Below, piece after piece: positions 54,395 through 62,708 of a stretch of DNA of 64,000 nucleotides. The DNA is taken from positions 1 to 64,000 of the forward strand of contig CAJUAB010000015.1 of NCBI GenBank assembly GCA_910583845.1, written 5' to 3'. This stretch comes from an uncultured Acetatifactor sp. (GTDB lineage Bacteria; Bacillota; Clostridia; Lachnospirales; Lachnospiraceae). A model generated the notes under the pieces. That model had not been told where the DNA came from and did no database searches. It worked only from the letters and a program-made list of their open reading frames with translations. Positions within the stretch are counted from its first letter, which is position 1. The number at the start of each line of letters is the position of its first letter. Made by a program: the position numbers and the translations under genes.

Positions 54395-54572
54395 ACGCTG
54401 TATACATTATATGGGAGCTGCCTGTATAGATGGTACGTGTGTAAATGCATCCAGTGAAAACTGTAGATTTTGCTTTTTTTACAAAGGTTGTGGCGATTGC
54501 TATTTTAAGGATACGGAATATTGTGACGATTACCAGGAGGGCTTGAAAAAGGATGGAAAATACAAGTTATAA
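54387..54572 (+). CDS. Cysteine-rich small protein, unit 1
   Basis: A 61-residue protein with eight cysteines, in CIHYMGAACIDGTC and CRFCFFYKGCGDC and a last one in DTEYCDDY, a pattern fit for one or two zinc or iron-sulphur sites. Its start overlaps the end of rep by eight bases with AAAGGAGGTG upstream, so it is co-translated with rep. It may assist replication or regulate copy number; unknown. Confidence 0.65.
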   Translation: MSKRCIHYMGAACIDGTCVNASSENCRFCFFYKGCGDCYFKDTEYCDDYQEGLKKDGKYKL

Positions 54573-54783
54573 AACCGTTAAATGGGTGCTGCTATCTCTC
54601 AATCTCTGCGATTATATACGGGTATGTGTCCGGGAGCATGGTGTCCAAGGCATCGTTTATGTGGGTGGCGGTTATCCTGGCAAGGTTATGCGGTGTTTTG
54701 GTGATCGTCTGGTGATGGATAGTTGTATTTATGATAATGCATTAATTTTGTATGTATTACCGTTAGATTGTGCGGAGCATTGA
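54553..54783 (+). CDS. 76-residue hypothetical protein, unit 1
   Basis: A small strand-rich protein (GVQGIVYVGGGYPGKVMRCF) overlapping the Cys-rich gene by 20 bases. No known family; could be a replication accessory. The start is supported only by an AAAAAGG-like site. Confidence 0.5.
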   Translation: MENTSYKTVKWVLLSLNLCDYIRVCVREHGVQGIVYVGGGYPGKVMRCFGDRLVMDSCIYDNALILYVLPLDCAEH

Positions 54784-54878
54784 AGTGGCAAGCGGTAGCG
54801 CTGCAAGAGCCCGGCGTCCTCCCGAGTAGCCAGGCCGGGAAAAAATTTTGGCAACTCGTTGTCAAAATAGGGAGGAAA

Positions 54879-54902
54879 GCATACCGCCGGCAGCGGTATG
54901 CG
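54879..54902. other. 9-bp hairpin followed by T-run, unit 1
   Basis: GCATACCGC-CGGCA-GCGGTATGC, then GGGCCCTTTTT. It lies in a 245-base stretch (54784-55028) with no clear gene. It may end the rep transcript or act as a single-strand origin for complementary-strand synthesis. Confidence 0.55.
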
Positions 54903-55028
54903 GGCCCTTTTTGGCGACAAAGGAGCTAAAAAGGGTTGACGAGCGATTTTTCCCGGAATGGATACGCCCCTATGGGTGTTATGTGTGGCCCGATTTTTTA
55001 ACGATTTTTGAACACTGGAGGTTAAGAG

Positions 55029-55217
55029 ATGAGTTTTGAAAATACGCTATATGTATCGGCTGTATGTGTGTGCATTGTTTTTTTATTAGTTATTTTTTTA
55101 TTGTCCAAGAGATCTTTTTCTGATCCATTTCTGAAATTCTTGATCTGTATGATCGTTTTTGGTGTGTATATGTTTTTGATGTATGGTATTTTGTTTATCG
55201 GGCATGTTTGCAGATAA
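55029..55217 (+). CDS. 62-residue two-helix membrane protein, unit 1
   Basis: MSFENTLYVSAVCVCIVFLL onward: two hydrophobic helices (about 7-25 and 35-58) joined by a short KRSFSDPF loop. CTGGAGG precedes the ATG. No known family. It is the last gene of the unit; the following 163 bases carry the attachment hairpin. Confidence 0.6.
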   Translation: MSFENTLYVSAVCVCIVFLLVIFLLSKRSFSDPFLKFLICMIVFGVYMFLMYGILFIGHVCR

Positions 55218-55302
55218 ATATATTGTTTTTGCATAGCCAGGGAGCTATAATATCTTTAGAGCCCTGTACGTTGCGGCCCATAATCTCGCCCCTGGCCCCT
55301 CC

Positions 55303-55395
55303 CAACTATGTCGTTAAAGTAATGTTTTGCAAATAGTTTTCGCCTGGGGTGCGGCTCAAACTGAATTCGCAAAACAGACCTTTAACGCATAGTTG
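55303..55395. other. Internal attP-like junction and foldable hairpin
   Basis: CAACTATGTCGTTAAAG with TGTTTTGC (55303-55330) pairs with GCAAAACA and CTTTAACGCATAGTTG (55369-55395): three blocks of eight base pairs, separated by one bulged base and a 3-by-3 mismatch, around a 38-base loop. The crossover core CTTTAACG is at 55380-55387. As single-stranded DNA it would fold into a duplex-like recombination site. Confidence 0.7.
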
Positions 55396-55404
55396 TATAA
55401 AATT

Positions 55405-55448
55405 AAAAAGATACATGCGGCTGTTGTAAACCGTGTGTATCTTTTTTT
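55405..55448. terminator. Bidirectional terminator, unit 2
   Basis: Copy of 48147-48190. Here it lies between the last gene of unit 1 and the repressor of unit 2, so it insulates the units from each other. Confidence 0.65.
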
Positions 55449-55611
55449 ATAAAAGCCTGTATTTATGCGGCTTTGAAGGCACTTCTCCAGTAATTTTTTT
55501 CTCCGGCAATTTGTCCTGGGAGGATCTGCCACAATCAAAATATCGTATGCCAGGCGGTCGCAATATTGTATATTTTCTTGCTGCAGTAACAGACTTATAT
55601 GATACATTTAT

Positions 55612-55830
55612 TTATCGCTTAGTTTTTCCGGTGCCTAAGATCCAGTCGGCACTGACTTCATAGAAATCTATTAATCTTCCTAAAGTTTCAAAGTCTGGTT
55701 CTCGTTCTCCGGTTTCGTATCTGCTTATTGTATTTTGCGGTATTTTTAAAATATCTGCAATTTGTTTTTGTGTGTAGCCAGCTTGTTTTCTGGCCTCCTT
55801 AAGTTTTACTGGTATTATTTCTCTATACAT
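55612..55830 (-). CDS. XRE-family repressor, prophage unit 2
   Basis: Identical to the 72-residue repressor at 48354-48572. Two copies of the gene double the repressor supply in a tandem lysogen. Confidence 0.9.
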   Translation of the reverse strand: MYREIIPVKLKEARKQAGYTQKQIADILKIPQNTISRYETGEREPDFETLGRLIDFYEVSADWILGTGKTKR

Positions 55831-55886
55831 TGTATGTCTCTCCTATATATCCCATTATGGCATATTTCATCAAATAAGCAATCCCG

Positions 55887-55957
55887 TTTTGGTATATTTG
55901 TACATACCAAAAAGGGATATTTTTTGCTATTATATATACCAGAAGGGGATATTTTGC
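55887..55957. promoter_or_regulatory. Operator region of prophage unit 2
   Basis: Copy of 48629-48699, with the same three ATACCA-type half-sites. Confidence 0.65.
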
Positions 55958-55996
55958 AATAGCCCCTACTACTACCAGCAAAGAGAGGATGAGAGA

Positions 55997-56635
55997 ATGA
56001 AGAAGAGAAAAGAAAAGCTGGAGTCAACGTATGTGCTACCCAGCTCGGAAGAAGTGTTTGTATGTGAGGACCCTGGCCGGCTGGATATCTGGGGTATGCC
56101 CATGGATAACGTGCATATTGAGGTGCGTTCCAAGGGAAAACAGACCTGGTATTACTGCTGCGGTGATATTGATGGTGTCAATACATATTTTGGTGCGGAG
56201 TTGACATTGGAAGGTGCATATCAGGTTATCAAGGGTCTTATTCCGGTGGAGTGTGCTGTAGGTAAAAAGGCAGAGCATCCGGTGCCAGAAAATGTCTCGG
56301 AGGAGTCCAAAGCGGAAGTTATTTGTCATGCCGGCGTTGAAGGGGCTGACACGGAATCCCTGCCCTGTGCTGATGCTGATCTGGAGGACTATGATTCTTG
56401 CGCCGGTTGTCCCTACCTTGAAGTTTTGGGCGGTGATTGCACTGCCCCCGCGGATGTATATGGTCGGGAGGATCTGCCCTGTGGATCGGATGATCCGGAT
56501 CGCCAGAAATTACAGGATGAGGTTAAGGAGGCATATCTGCATGGTGGCCGCACGGGGTGCATGTTTGATGATGACGGTAACGAGTACTATACCACCATGG
56601 ATGGTGTCCGGCATTATACCCGGTTGGAGGGTTGA
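55997..56635 (+). CDS. First rightward phage gene, unknown function, unit 2
   Basis: Identical to the 212-residue protein at 48739-49377. Confidence 0.6.
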   Translation: MKKRKEKLESTYVLPSSEEVFVCEDPGRLDIWGMPMDNVHIEVRSKGKQTWYYCCGDIDGVNTYFGAELTLEGAYQVIKGLIPVECAVGKKAEHPVPENVSEESKAEVICHAGVEGADTESLPCADADLEDYDSCAGCPYLEVLGGDCTAPADVYGREDLPCGSDDPDRQKLQDEVKEAYLHGGRTGCMFDDDGNEYYTTMDGVRHYTRLEG

Positions 56636-56646
56636 TGATGGCAATA

Positions 56647-56664
56647 TAGCCCGTATACGGGCTA
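56647..56664. promoter_or_regulatory. Perfect 18-bp palindrome, unit 2
   Basis: Copy of the palindrome TAGCCCGTATACGGGCTA at 49389-49406. Confidence 0.55.
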
Positions 56665-56700
56665 ATTGTATACACAACAATGAAAAAGGAGGACAAAATT

Positions 56701-56970
56701 TTGAGAGTGAATGTTGTGGGAAAAGAAGATGTGAATTACATCAAAAATGGTCAGCCTGTGCAGGGTATTAAATTGCACGTGACGCATGAAAACACTAAGG
56801 AAGGCGCTGTGGGAGTTGCCTGTGAGACGCCGTATTTTAGCAACCGGTATGATGCGTATCATCAAGCGGCGCTGGTTAATGTCGGTGACGTGGTGGACAT
56901 GTTTTATAACCAGTATGGACGGATTGATTCGTTACAGGTTGTTTCCGGAGCGGCGCAGGGAAAGAAATAG
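56701..56970 (+). CDS. Small ssDNA-binding-like protein, unit 2
   Basis: Identical to 49443-49712, with the same TTG start behind AAAAAGGAGG. Confidence 0.5.
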   Translation: MRVNVVGKEDVNYIKNGQPVQGIKLHVTHENTKEGAVGVACETPYFSNRYDAYHQAALVNVGDVVDMFYNQYGRIDSLQVVSGAAQGKK

Positions 56971-56995
56971 TTATCAAATGGCTGGAAACGGCTAT

Positions 56996-57004
56996 TGGTA
57001 TAAT
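56996..57004 (+). promoter_or_regulatory. Extended -10 promoter of the coat gene, unit 2
   Basis: Copy of TGGTATAAT at 49738-49746. Confidence 0.5.
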
Positions 57005-57030
57005 GTCGCATTCGGGAAGGGGGTGTTAAT

Positions 57031-57255
57031 ATGCAGCATTTAGCAATACGTGCGTTGCTTAGCTCTGGAGGAGCTTCCGGTGCTGGAGGTGGTCTGGATG
57101 ACGTATTAAGTAACGTCACTAAGGTCGTTGAATTTAGCGGTACTATGCTTAGTGCCATGCTGGCCAATCCGATTTATGCATTTTTGTTTGCTGTTAGTTT
57201 TATCGGTATTGGCATCAGCATTGTCCGTTTGTTCCGGCGTGGATCAAAGGGATAA
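57031..57255 (+). CDS. Major coat protein-like (pVIII-like), unit 2
   Basis: Identical to the 74-residue protein at 49773-49997. Confidence 0.75.
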   Translation: MQHLAIRALLSSGGASGAGGGLDDVLSNVTKVVEFSGTMLSAMLANPIYAFLFAVSFIGIGISIVRLFRRGSKG

Positions 57256-57270
57256 TCTTTGCTCTTTTGT

Positions 57271-57303
57271 TTCCCCTGGCGGGTGTCTGCCAGGGGAATT
57301 TTT
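57271..57303 (+). terminator. Terminator after the coat gene, unit 2
   Basis: Copy of the 10-bp-stem hairpin and TTTTT at 50013-50045. Confidence 0.85.
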
Positions 57304-57318
57304 GAAAGAAGGTGTGTT

Positions 57319-58902
57319 ATGCGTTGGAAAATAAGGATTATTGCGTTGGCTTTTGCGGTTTCACTGGTGCTGCCTGGTGTGCTGCTCTCTCCGCCCCTGC
57401 CGGCCCATGCCCAAACAATCAGTGATCTATATGGGACGGGATCAGCAGATGAACTAAATATTGTCAAACTGATTGACATGGCGTTAAACCGGGGTGGTAT
57501 GTCTATGTCTCCGGCCACGATCAGGTCATTTTTGGATTTTTGGTGGTCATCTGTACAGTCAGATCTGCAGCAATGTATCAGCAATATCGGTACGGCCTAT
57601 GACACGTCACAGGCGTTTATCAATGCTCTTGTGGCGGGCCTGGCCAATACGGATCATTATGATAAATTGGGCGGCATCATAACAAAATATGTGCAGTACT
57701 GCTATTCCCTGGGTGAAAAATCGGTATCTGATTTTGTGCAGCTGATTACCCAGGCGGGCACGTTTCGCAGGTTTTTGCTTTCGTATGTGACGGATGGTGA
57801 TGGCAATATTGTTAATACCGTGGATAATAAGATCAAAAAATATAACCTTAAGGGCGGTTTAGTCAATATGGTGCGCCAGGCGGCAGATTTTTATATTGAA
57901 GAACATGAGGGATATTATTTAGTACATACTTTTACGTACAAAAATTTTCCGGCGTCTGTGTTTGACAATAAAGCAAAATATGATTTTATTTGCAATACGT
58001 TTAAAACGGCTAAATCTGATGGTGTTTATTTTTTGCAAAATTTTAGTGGTTTGAAGATATATCAGGCAACCGGATATTCATTTGTTGGTACACTCGAAAA
58101 TAATAAGATTGAGTTTTCTTCTTATGCTTCGGACTGGACTTCTGCCAGATTGTATTCTGCCGCTTTTACTGATTTTTCCGCCGGTATTGATTTATCAAAA
58201 TATAATCCATCGTCTGATAGCGATAAAATATCTATCCCGGCGTATCAAAATTATATTATAACCTATTTTGGTAAAAACGGGAGCATGGAGCCCTATCTTT
58301 ATCCTGTGACGGCTGATGGGCGGACGATTAAAGTCTGGAAGACGCTGGATGGATTTAAAAATCATACTGTTGGGCGATCAGATATCTATTATACAAATAG
58401 TTATTCTAAATTTGATTCCAGCGTGGATAATTCCATTGAATTTACGGGTTCCTACTATAACAGCACGACTAATAATTATTCACACGATAATATACAAAAT
58501 ACCATTGATAATAGTCAGGAAACCATCAATGAAAGCACAGTCAATAATATCGTGAATAACTATATCACTAATGTCACAAATAACTATGGCGGTGGATCTG
58601 GCAGCGGAGATGATGATTCCGGCGGCGACTGGAATTTAGGAGAAGGCATTGAAGCATTTGTAAAAAGCATTATGGAATTATTGGATTTTGTTCTTAAACT
58701 TTTGGGCGATCTGGTCGGCCTCCTGGGACGGTTTTTGACGGACGTTTTGGAAGTTTTTAAAAGCCTGGGCGTCGTTGGATCCGAGTTTGGTGGATTTCTT
58801 AAAGAGGTTTTTAGCTTTTTGCCGGAAGAATGTATATCGCTTATTATATCCTCCATCGGTTCTATGTGCATTGTGGGCGTTATTAAGGCAATTAAAAAGT
58901 GA
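57319..58902 (+). CDS. pIII-like minor coat / adsorption protein, unit 2
   Basis: Identical to the 527-residue protein at 50061-51644. The absence of any difference in this surface gene, which normally varies fastest, underlines how recent the duplication is. Confidence 0.75.
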   Translation: MRWKIRIIALAFAVSLVLPGVLLSPPLPAHAQTISDLYGTGSADELNIVKLIDMALNRGGMSMSPATIRSFLDFWWSSVQSDLQQCISNIGTAYDTSQAFINALVAGLANTDHYDKLGGIITKYVQYCYSLGEKSVSDFVQLITQAGTFRRFLLSYVTDGDGNIVNTVDNKIKKYNLKGGLVNMVRQAADFYIEEHEGYYLVHTFTYKNFPASVFDNKAKYDFICNTFKTAKSDGVYFLQNFSGLKIYQATGYSFVGTLENNKIEFSSYASDWTSARLYSAAFTDFSAGIDLSKYNPSSDSDKISIPAYQNYIITYFGKNGSMEPYLYPVTADGRTIKVWKTLDGFKNHTVGRSDIYYTNSYSKFDSSVDNSIEFTGSYYNSTTNNYSHDNIQNTIDNSQETINESTVNNIVNNYITNVTNNYGGGSGSGDDDSGGDWNLGEGIEAFVKSIMELLDFVLKLLGDLVGLLGRFLTDVLEVFKSLGVVGSEFGGFLKEVFSFLPEECISLIISSIGSMCIVGVIKAIKK

Positions 58903-58910
58903 GGTGCGTA

Positions 58911-59066
58911 ATGGAATATATAGCCAGGTATTTTAGTATTATTTTTGATGCTATGCGGCGTGAATTTGTGCTGTTTGGCTATCACATATCGTTTTTTGAT
59001 ATTTTTATTTTTGTGTCGGTGGCTAGTATACTGGCGTCGGCCATAAGGAGGATTTTCGATGACTGA
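58911..59066 (+). CDS. 51-residue membrane protein, unit 2
   Basis: Identical to 51653-51808. Confidence 0.6.
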   Translation: MEYIARYFSIIFDAMRREFVLFGYHISFFDIFIFVSVASILASAIRRIFDD

Positions 59067-59361
59067 CAATAAAATTTTGGAAATTTTGGAAGGGGAATGG
59101 GGCGATTCTGTTAGTGCCGGTGATGCGCCTGTGTCATCCAGCGTTTCTGGTGGTGATGTGCCGGCGTATTATGAGATCAATTTTTATAGCCTTCCCTCTC
59201 CTGCTCCGGAACCGGAAACGGAAACTACAGCCTATACTTTGTGGTACAAGCCGCTGGAACAGTATACGGTGTCGGAGGGACTGCTGCTATTGCTGGTGAT
59301 AATTGTGGCTGTTGTTTTGATATGGTCTGCAATCAAAGGAGGATTTAAATGGCTGACATAA
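59059..59361 (+). CDS. 100-residue single-span membrane protein, unit 2
   Basis: Identical to 51801-52103. Confidence 0.65.
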   Translation: MTDNKILEILEGEWGDSVSAGDAPVSSSVSGGDVPAYYEINFYSLPSPAPEPETETTAYTLWYKPLEQYTVSEGLLLLLVIIVAVVLIWSAIKGGFKWLT

Positions 59362-59531
59362 TAAAAATGTTGTTGGAGGATTTAGGGGTTTATGGAGCTG
59401 TCCCGAGTACATTCCCGGAATTGATTACCTGGATTGCCACTGTGACTGTTGCGGCGTCTCTGCTTGCCGGTGTTTTAAAAACCTGTTTTATTATCTGCCG
59501 GGAGATTGGGGGGAGGTGGTGGCGCAGATGA
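59349..59531 (+). CDS. 60-residue membrane protein, unit 2
   Basis: Identical to 52091-52273. Confidence 0.65.
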   Translation: MADIIKMLLEDLGVYGAVPSTFPELITWIATVTVAASLLAGVLKTCFIICREIGGRWWRR

Positions 59532-60424
59532 TTTTTGCTGTTATTTTTTTGCTGGTGTTGCTGTTTTTGTTTTGTCAGACGTTTCATCAGGCGGTGCTGC
59601 ACCCTTTTAAGTTTTTGTTTTATATGGCTAAAGATATAGTTTTGTATGTGGTCCATCGGAATTGGAATAGGTGTATTACTGGCCGTCTGGTGTGCTATTT
59701 TGCTCATTTTGGTGGCGGTAAGACGCTTTCGGCCACCTATTATATAACCCAGCTGTATTACAAATATAATAATAAACGGGTTTATGACCGTAATCGCGGG
59801 AAAATGGTGCTACAAAAGGTCGAAGTTTTATCCAATGCGCAGTTTGTTTCTATCCCCTATTCGCCGCTGCAATCTTTGCGGGATATAACTGCCAGGGCCG
59901 CGCATAACCGGGAAATTGATCTGGCTAATGATACACTGACTGTGACTATTATTTTAATCGACGAGGCTTCCGCAGAATTAAACAGCCGGGAGTATAAATC
60001 AAATTTTGATATGGACACGCTTAACACGCTGATTACCTGCCGGCACTATCATTTAAATTTGTTTTATACGTCCCAAAAATTTAAATTAACAGATGCGCTG
60101 CTGCGATCAGTGACGCAGGAATGTATATGTTGCCGCAAATTTTGGCGTGTGATGATAAAAACCGGCTATGACGCGGATCAGCTGGAGGTTGCCGGGGATG
60201 CGCTGCTGGTTAAGCCGTTATACCGCCGGTCCTTTTTTATAACTGACAAAATTTATAATGGTTATGATACCCTGGCTACTGTGGATAAATTGCGCAAGGG
60301 CGCAGAAATGGGGAAGATGCTTACAGCAGCGGAGATTCTTGCTCTGCGCGGTAATGCTGCTCCTGATGCGGACAGCGTTTCCAGACCCAGTAGGCGGCTT
60401 CGGCGGATGCGGCAGGGGAAATAG
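59528..60424 (+). CDS. Zot/pI-like morphogenesis ATPase, unit 2
   Basis: Identical to 52270-53166, with intact Walker A and B. Confidence 0.8.
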   Translation: MIFAVIFLLVLLFLFCQTFHQAVLHPFKFLFYMAKDIVLYVVHRNWNRCITGRLVCYFAHFGGGKTLSATYYITQLYYKYNNKRVYDRNRGKMVLQKVEVLSNAQFVSIPYSPLQSLRDITARAAHNREIDLANDTLTVTIILIDEASAELNSREYKSNFDMDTLNTLITCRHYHLNLFYTSQKFKLTDALLRSVTQECICCRKFWRVMIKTGYDADQLEVAGDALLVKPLYRRSFFITDKIYNGYDTLATVDKLRKGAEMGKMLTAAEILALRGNAAPDADSVSRPSRRLRRMRQGK

Positions 60425-60430
60425 GCCTGA

Positions 60431-60475
60431 GGGGGTGCCGGGACCCGTGCGGCTCGTCCGCCGGGTGGCACCCCC
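60431..60475. other. Long GC-rich hairpin after the ATPase gene, unit 2
   Basis: Copy of 53173-53217. The gap 60425-61010 again holds no convincing gene. Confidence 0.6.
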
Positions 60476-60916
60476 CTCCCCATTGTTATGATTTTTTTGT
60501 GCATTATGTACACTTCGCCGGCTCCGGCCCGGCTCGATCCGGCCCGCTGTGGCATGGATTATTTGTTACCTTTGCACAAAAATGCCAGCAGCCGGAATCC
60601 TGCCGTGGAAACTTATTGCCGGGTGCCCTCCGGGCGGCAATATCTACCCGGCCCGCTTTCCCGGGCCACCTACAACGGCCGGGAATAATGCTGTGTCTGA
60701 TATGCCACACTTGGCGGCACCCCGTGCCCGTCTATAGGCCCGGTCATGGCATTATACCCAAAACGGGCTCTTTTAATTATATAATATTTTGTCCCTGAGT
60801 CATCGGTGATTAGCTGGCAAGGGTGGAGCCCCGCAGGGGTCCAGCCCGACCATGGTAACGTGATCTGGTGCGGAGCCCGGAAATAAATTGTTTTAATTGT
60901 ACAAACAATTTGCTTG

Positions 60917-60968
60917 CTAGGGGGTGCCACTACGACACACCCCCTAGTGATCATTGATCATTGATCAA
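60917..60968 (+). other. Rolling-circle double-strand origin, unit 2
   Basis: Copy of 53659-53710; the expected nick is between 60934 and 60935, exactly 7,258 bases after the first. Replication from the first origin would end here and close a one-genome circle. Confidence 0.85.
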
Positions 60969-61010
60969 AAATCTGTCAAATATTATTATTGTCTGACAAA
61001 AGGAGTTATT

Positions 61011-61652
61011 ATGGCATCTAATAGGGTACGAAATTATGCTACAGTGGTTTATCCTGAGAGTGCGCCGGATAATTGGCAATTAATCATGGCTGAGATGTGT
61101 ATACCTTGCTTTATATCTCCGTTGCATGATAAGGATGTAGATCCAGGTGGTGAGCCGAAAAAGCCCCACCATCATGTGATGCTTATGTTTGAGGGAGTCA
61201 AGACCAGAGATCAGGCGCAAGAGGTATTTGATCAGATCGGCGGCGTTGGAAATGAGATCGTGCAGTCTATCCGGGGATATGCCCGTTATCTCTGTCACCT
61301 GGATAACCCGGAAAAGGCACAGTATAGCCCGGATGATGTGCTGGCCTACGGCGGCGCTGATTACATATCCACAATCGGCCTAGTGATCGACAAATACAAG
61401 GCTATAGGTGAGATGATGGACTTTTGTGTAAACAATGGTGTATACGGATACGCTACGCTGCTCATGTGGTGCAGGGTAAACAATCCTGGTTGGTTTCGGG
61501 TGCTTTGTGACAATGGATCATTTGTGATCAAAGAGTTTTTAAAAAGTTTGAAATGGGAATCTCAGCAGTTGAAGTCTCTGGGAATGGATGATTTACAGTT
61601 GCCTTCTTCTGTTTCTGGCTCTGAAGATAAAGGAGGTGATGAGGATGAGTAA
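61011..61652 (+). CDS. rep: Rolling-circle replication initiator Rep, unit 2
   Basis: Identical to 53753-54394. Confidence 0.88.
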   Translation: MASNRVRNYATVVYPESAPDNWQLIMAEMCIPCFISPLHDKDVDPGGEPKKPHHHVMLMFEGVKTRDQAQEVFDQIGGVGNEIVQSIRGYARYLCHLDNPEKAQYSPDDVLAYGGADYISTIGLVIDKYKAIGEMMDFCVNNGVYGYATLLMWCRVNNPGWFRVLCDNGSFVIKEFLKSLKWESQQLKSLGMDDLQLPSSVSGSEDKGGDEDE

Positions 61653-61830
61653 ACGCTGTATACATTATATGGGAGCTGCCTGTATAGATGGTACGTGTGT
61701 AAATGCATCCAGTGAAAACTGTAGATTTTGCTTTTTTTACAAAGGTTGTGGCGATTGCTATTTTAAGGATACGGAATATTGTGACGATTACCAGGAGGGC
61801 TTGAAAAAGGATGGAAAATACAAGTTATAA
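61645..61830 (+). CDS. Cysteine-rich small protein, unit 2
   Basis: Identical to 54387-54572. Confidence 0.65.
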   Translation: MSKRCIHYMGAACIDGTCVNASSENCRFCFFYKGCGDCYFKDTEYCDDYQEGLKKDGKYKL

Positions 61831-62041
61831 AACCGTTAAATGGGTGCTGCTATCTCTCAATCTCTGCGATTATATACGGGTATGTGTCCGGGAGCATGGT
61901 GTCCAAGGCATCGTTTATGTGGGTGGCGGTTATCCTGGCAAGGTTATGCGGTGTTTTGGTGATCGTCTGGTGATGGATAGTTGTATTTATGATAATGCAT
62001 TAATTTTGTATGTATTACCGTTAGATTGTGCGGAGCATTGA
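61811..62041 (+). CDS. 76-residue hypothetical protein, unit 2
   Basis: Identical to 54553-54783. Confidence 0.5.
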   Translation: MENTSYKTVKWVLLSLNLCDYIRVCVREHGVQGIVYVGGGYPGKVMRCFGDRLVMDSCIYDNALILYVLPLDCAEH

Positions 62042-62136
62042 AGTGGCAAGCGGTAGCGCTGCAAGAGCCCGGCGTCCTCCCGAGTAGCCAGGCCGGGAAA
62101 AAATTTTGGCAACTCGTTGTCAAAATAGGGAGGAAA

Positions 62137-62159
62137 GCATACCGCCGGCAGCGGTATGC
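62137..62159. other. 9-bp hairpin followed by T-run, unit 2
   Basis: Copy of the GCATACCGC/GCGGTATGC hairpin of unit 1. Confidence 0.55.
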
Positions 62160-62286
62160 GGGCCCTTTTTGGCGACAAAGGAGCTAAAAAGGGTTGACGA
62201 GCGATTTTTCCCGGAATGGATACGCCCCTATGGGTGTTATGTGTGGCCCGATTTTTTAACGATTTTTGAACACTGGAGGTTAAGAG

Positions 62287-62475
62287 ATGAGTTTTGAAAA
62301 TACGCTATATGTATCGGCTGTATGTGTGTGCATTGTTTTTTTATTAGTTATTTTTTTATTGTCCAAGAGATCTTTTTCTGATCCATTTCTGAAATTCTTG
62401 ATCTGTATGATCGTTTTTGGTGTGTATATGTTTTTGATGTATGGTATTTTGTTTATCGGGCATGTTTGCAGATAA
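62287..62475 (+). CDS. 62-residue two-helix membrane protein, unit 2
   Basis: Identical to 55029-55217. Confidence 0.6.
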   Translation: MSFENTLYVSAVCVCIVFLLVIFLLSKRSFSDPFLKFLICMIVFGVYMFLMYGILFIGHVCR

Positions 62476-62560
62476 ATATATTGTTTTTGCATAGCCAGGG
62501 AGCTATAATATCTTTAGAGCCCTGTACGTTGCGGCCCATAATCTCGCCCCTGGCCCCTCC

Positions 62561-62645
62561 CAACTATGTCGTTAAAGTAATGTTTTGCAAATAGTTTTCG
62601 CCTGGGGTGCGGCTCAAACTGAATTCGCAAAACAGACCTTTAACG
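62561..62645. other. Right attachment junction (attR)
   Basis: Phage end with CAACTATGTCGTTAAAG (62561-62577) and GCAAAACAGAC, then the core CTTTAACG (62638-62645), after which the sequence changes from the phage's CATAGTTGTA to the chromosomal AATAGTTGAC. Confidence 0.8.
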
Positions 62646-62708
62646 AATAGTTGACTCGGGAGGAGCGGCTGGGGCTTGTGGCGCGGGTTCGTCAACTATT
62701 CGTTAAAG
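62638..62708. repeat. Inverted pair of the host attachment site
   Basis: CTTTAACGAATAGTTGAC (62638-62655) and GTCAACTATTCGTTAAAG (62691-62708) are perfect inverted repeats with a 35-base GC-rich loop. With the original left flank (CAA before the core, seen at 48119-48121) the match grows to 21 bases. The empty host site was therefore itself an inverted pair. Confidence 0.85.

Larger units (their letters stand above)
48122..55379 (+). mobile_element. Filamentous-phage (inovirus-like) prophage, unit 1 of 2
   Basis: A 7,258-base unit, repeated head to tail at 55380-62637, apparently without any difference. Size, compact small-gene order, coat-like protein, pIII-like protein, Zot-like ATPase and rolling-circle Rep together indicate an inovirus. 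All genes but the repressor are on the plus strand. It is visibly more AT-rich than the flanks. There is no integrase, transposase or secretin gene, so integration must use a host recombinase. Confidence 0.9.
55380..62637 (+). mobile_element. Filamentous-phage (inovirus-like) prophage, unit 2 of 2
   Basis: The second 7,258-base unit in direct orientation. Every gene and every overlapping frame translates as in unit 1, so the two copies appear identical. This indicates recent integration or tandem duplication, or continuing exchange between units. Confidence 0.9.

Noticed and set aside
54849..55039. 63-codon frame with TTG start between the rep region and the last gene of each prophage unit
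   Set aside because: No ribosome site, it spans the hairpin at 54879-54902 and overlaps the well-supported next start; probably not coding.
55303..55395. Direct assignment of the att core as a dif site
   Set aside because: The sequence does not match the Bacillus or E. coli dif arms convincingly, so only the Xer-like folding logic is proposed, not a dif identity.
62638..62708. Integron attC-like site (GTTRRRY / RYYYAAC pair)
   Set aside because: GTTAAAG and CTTTAAC each break the consensus at its outer base and no integron integrase is present.
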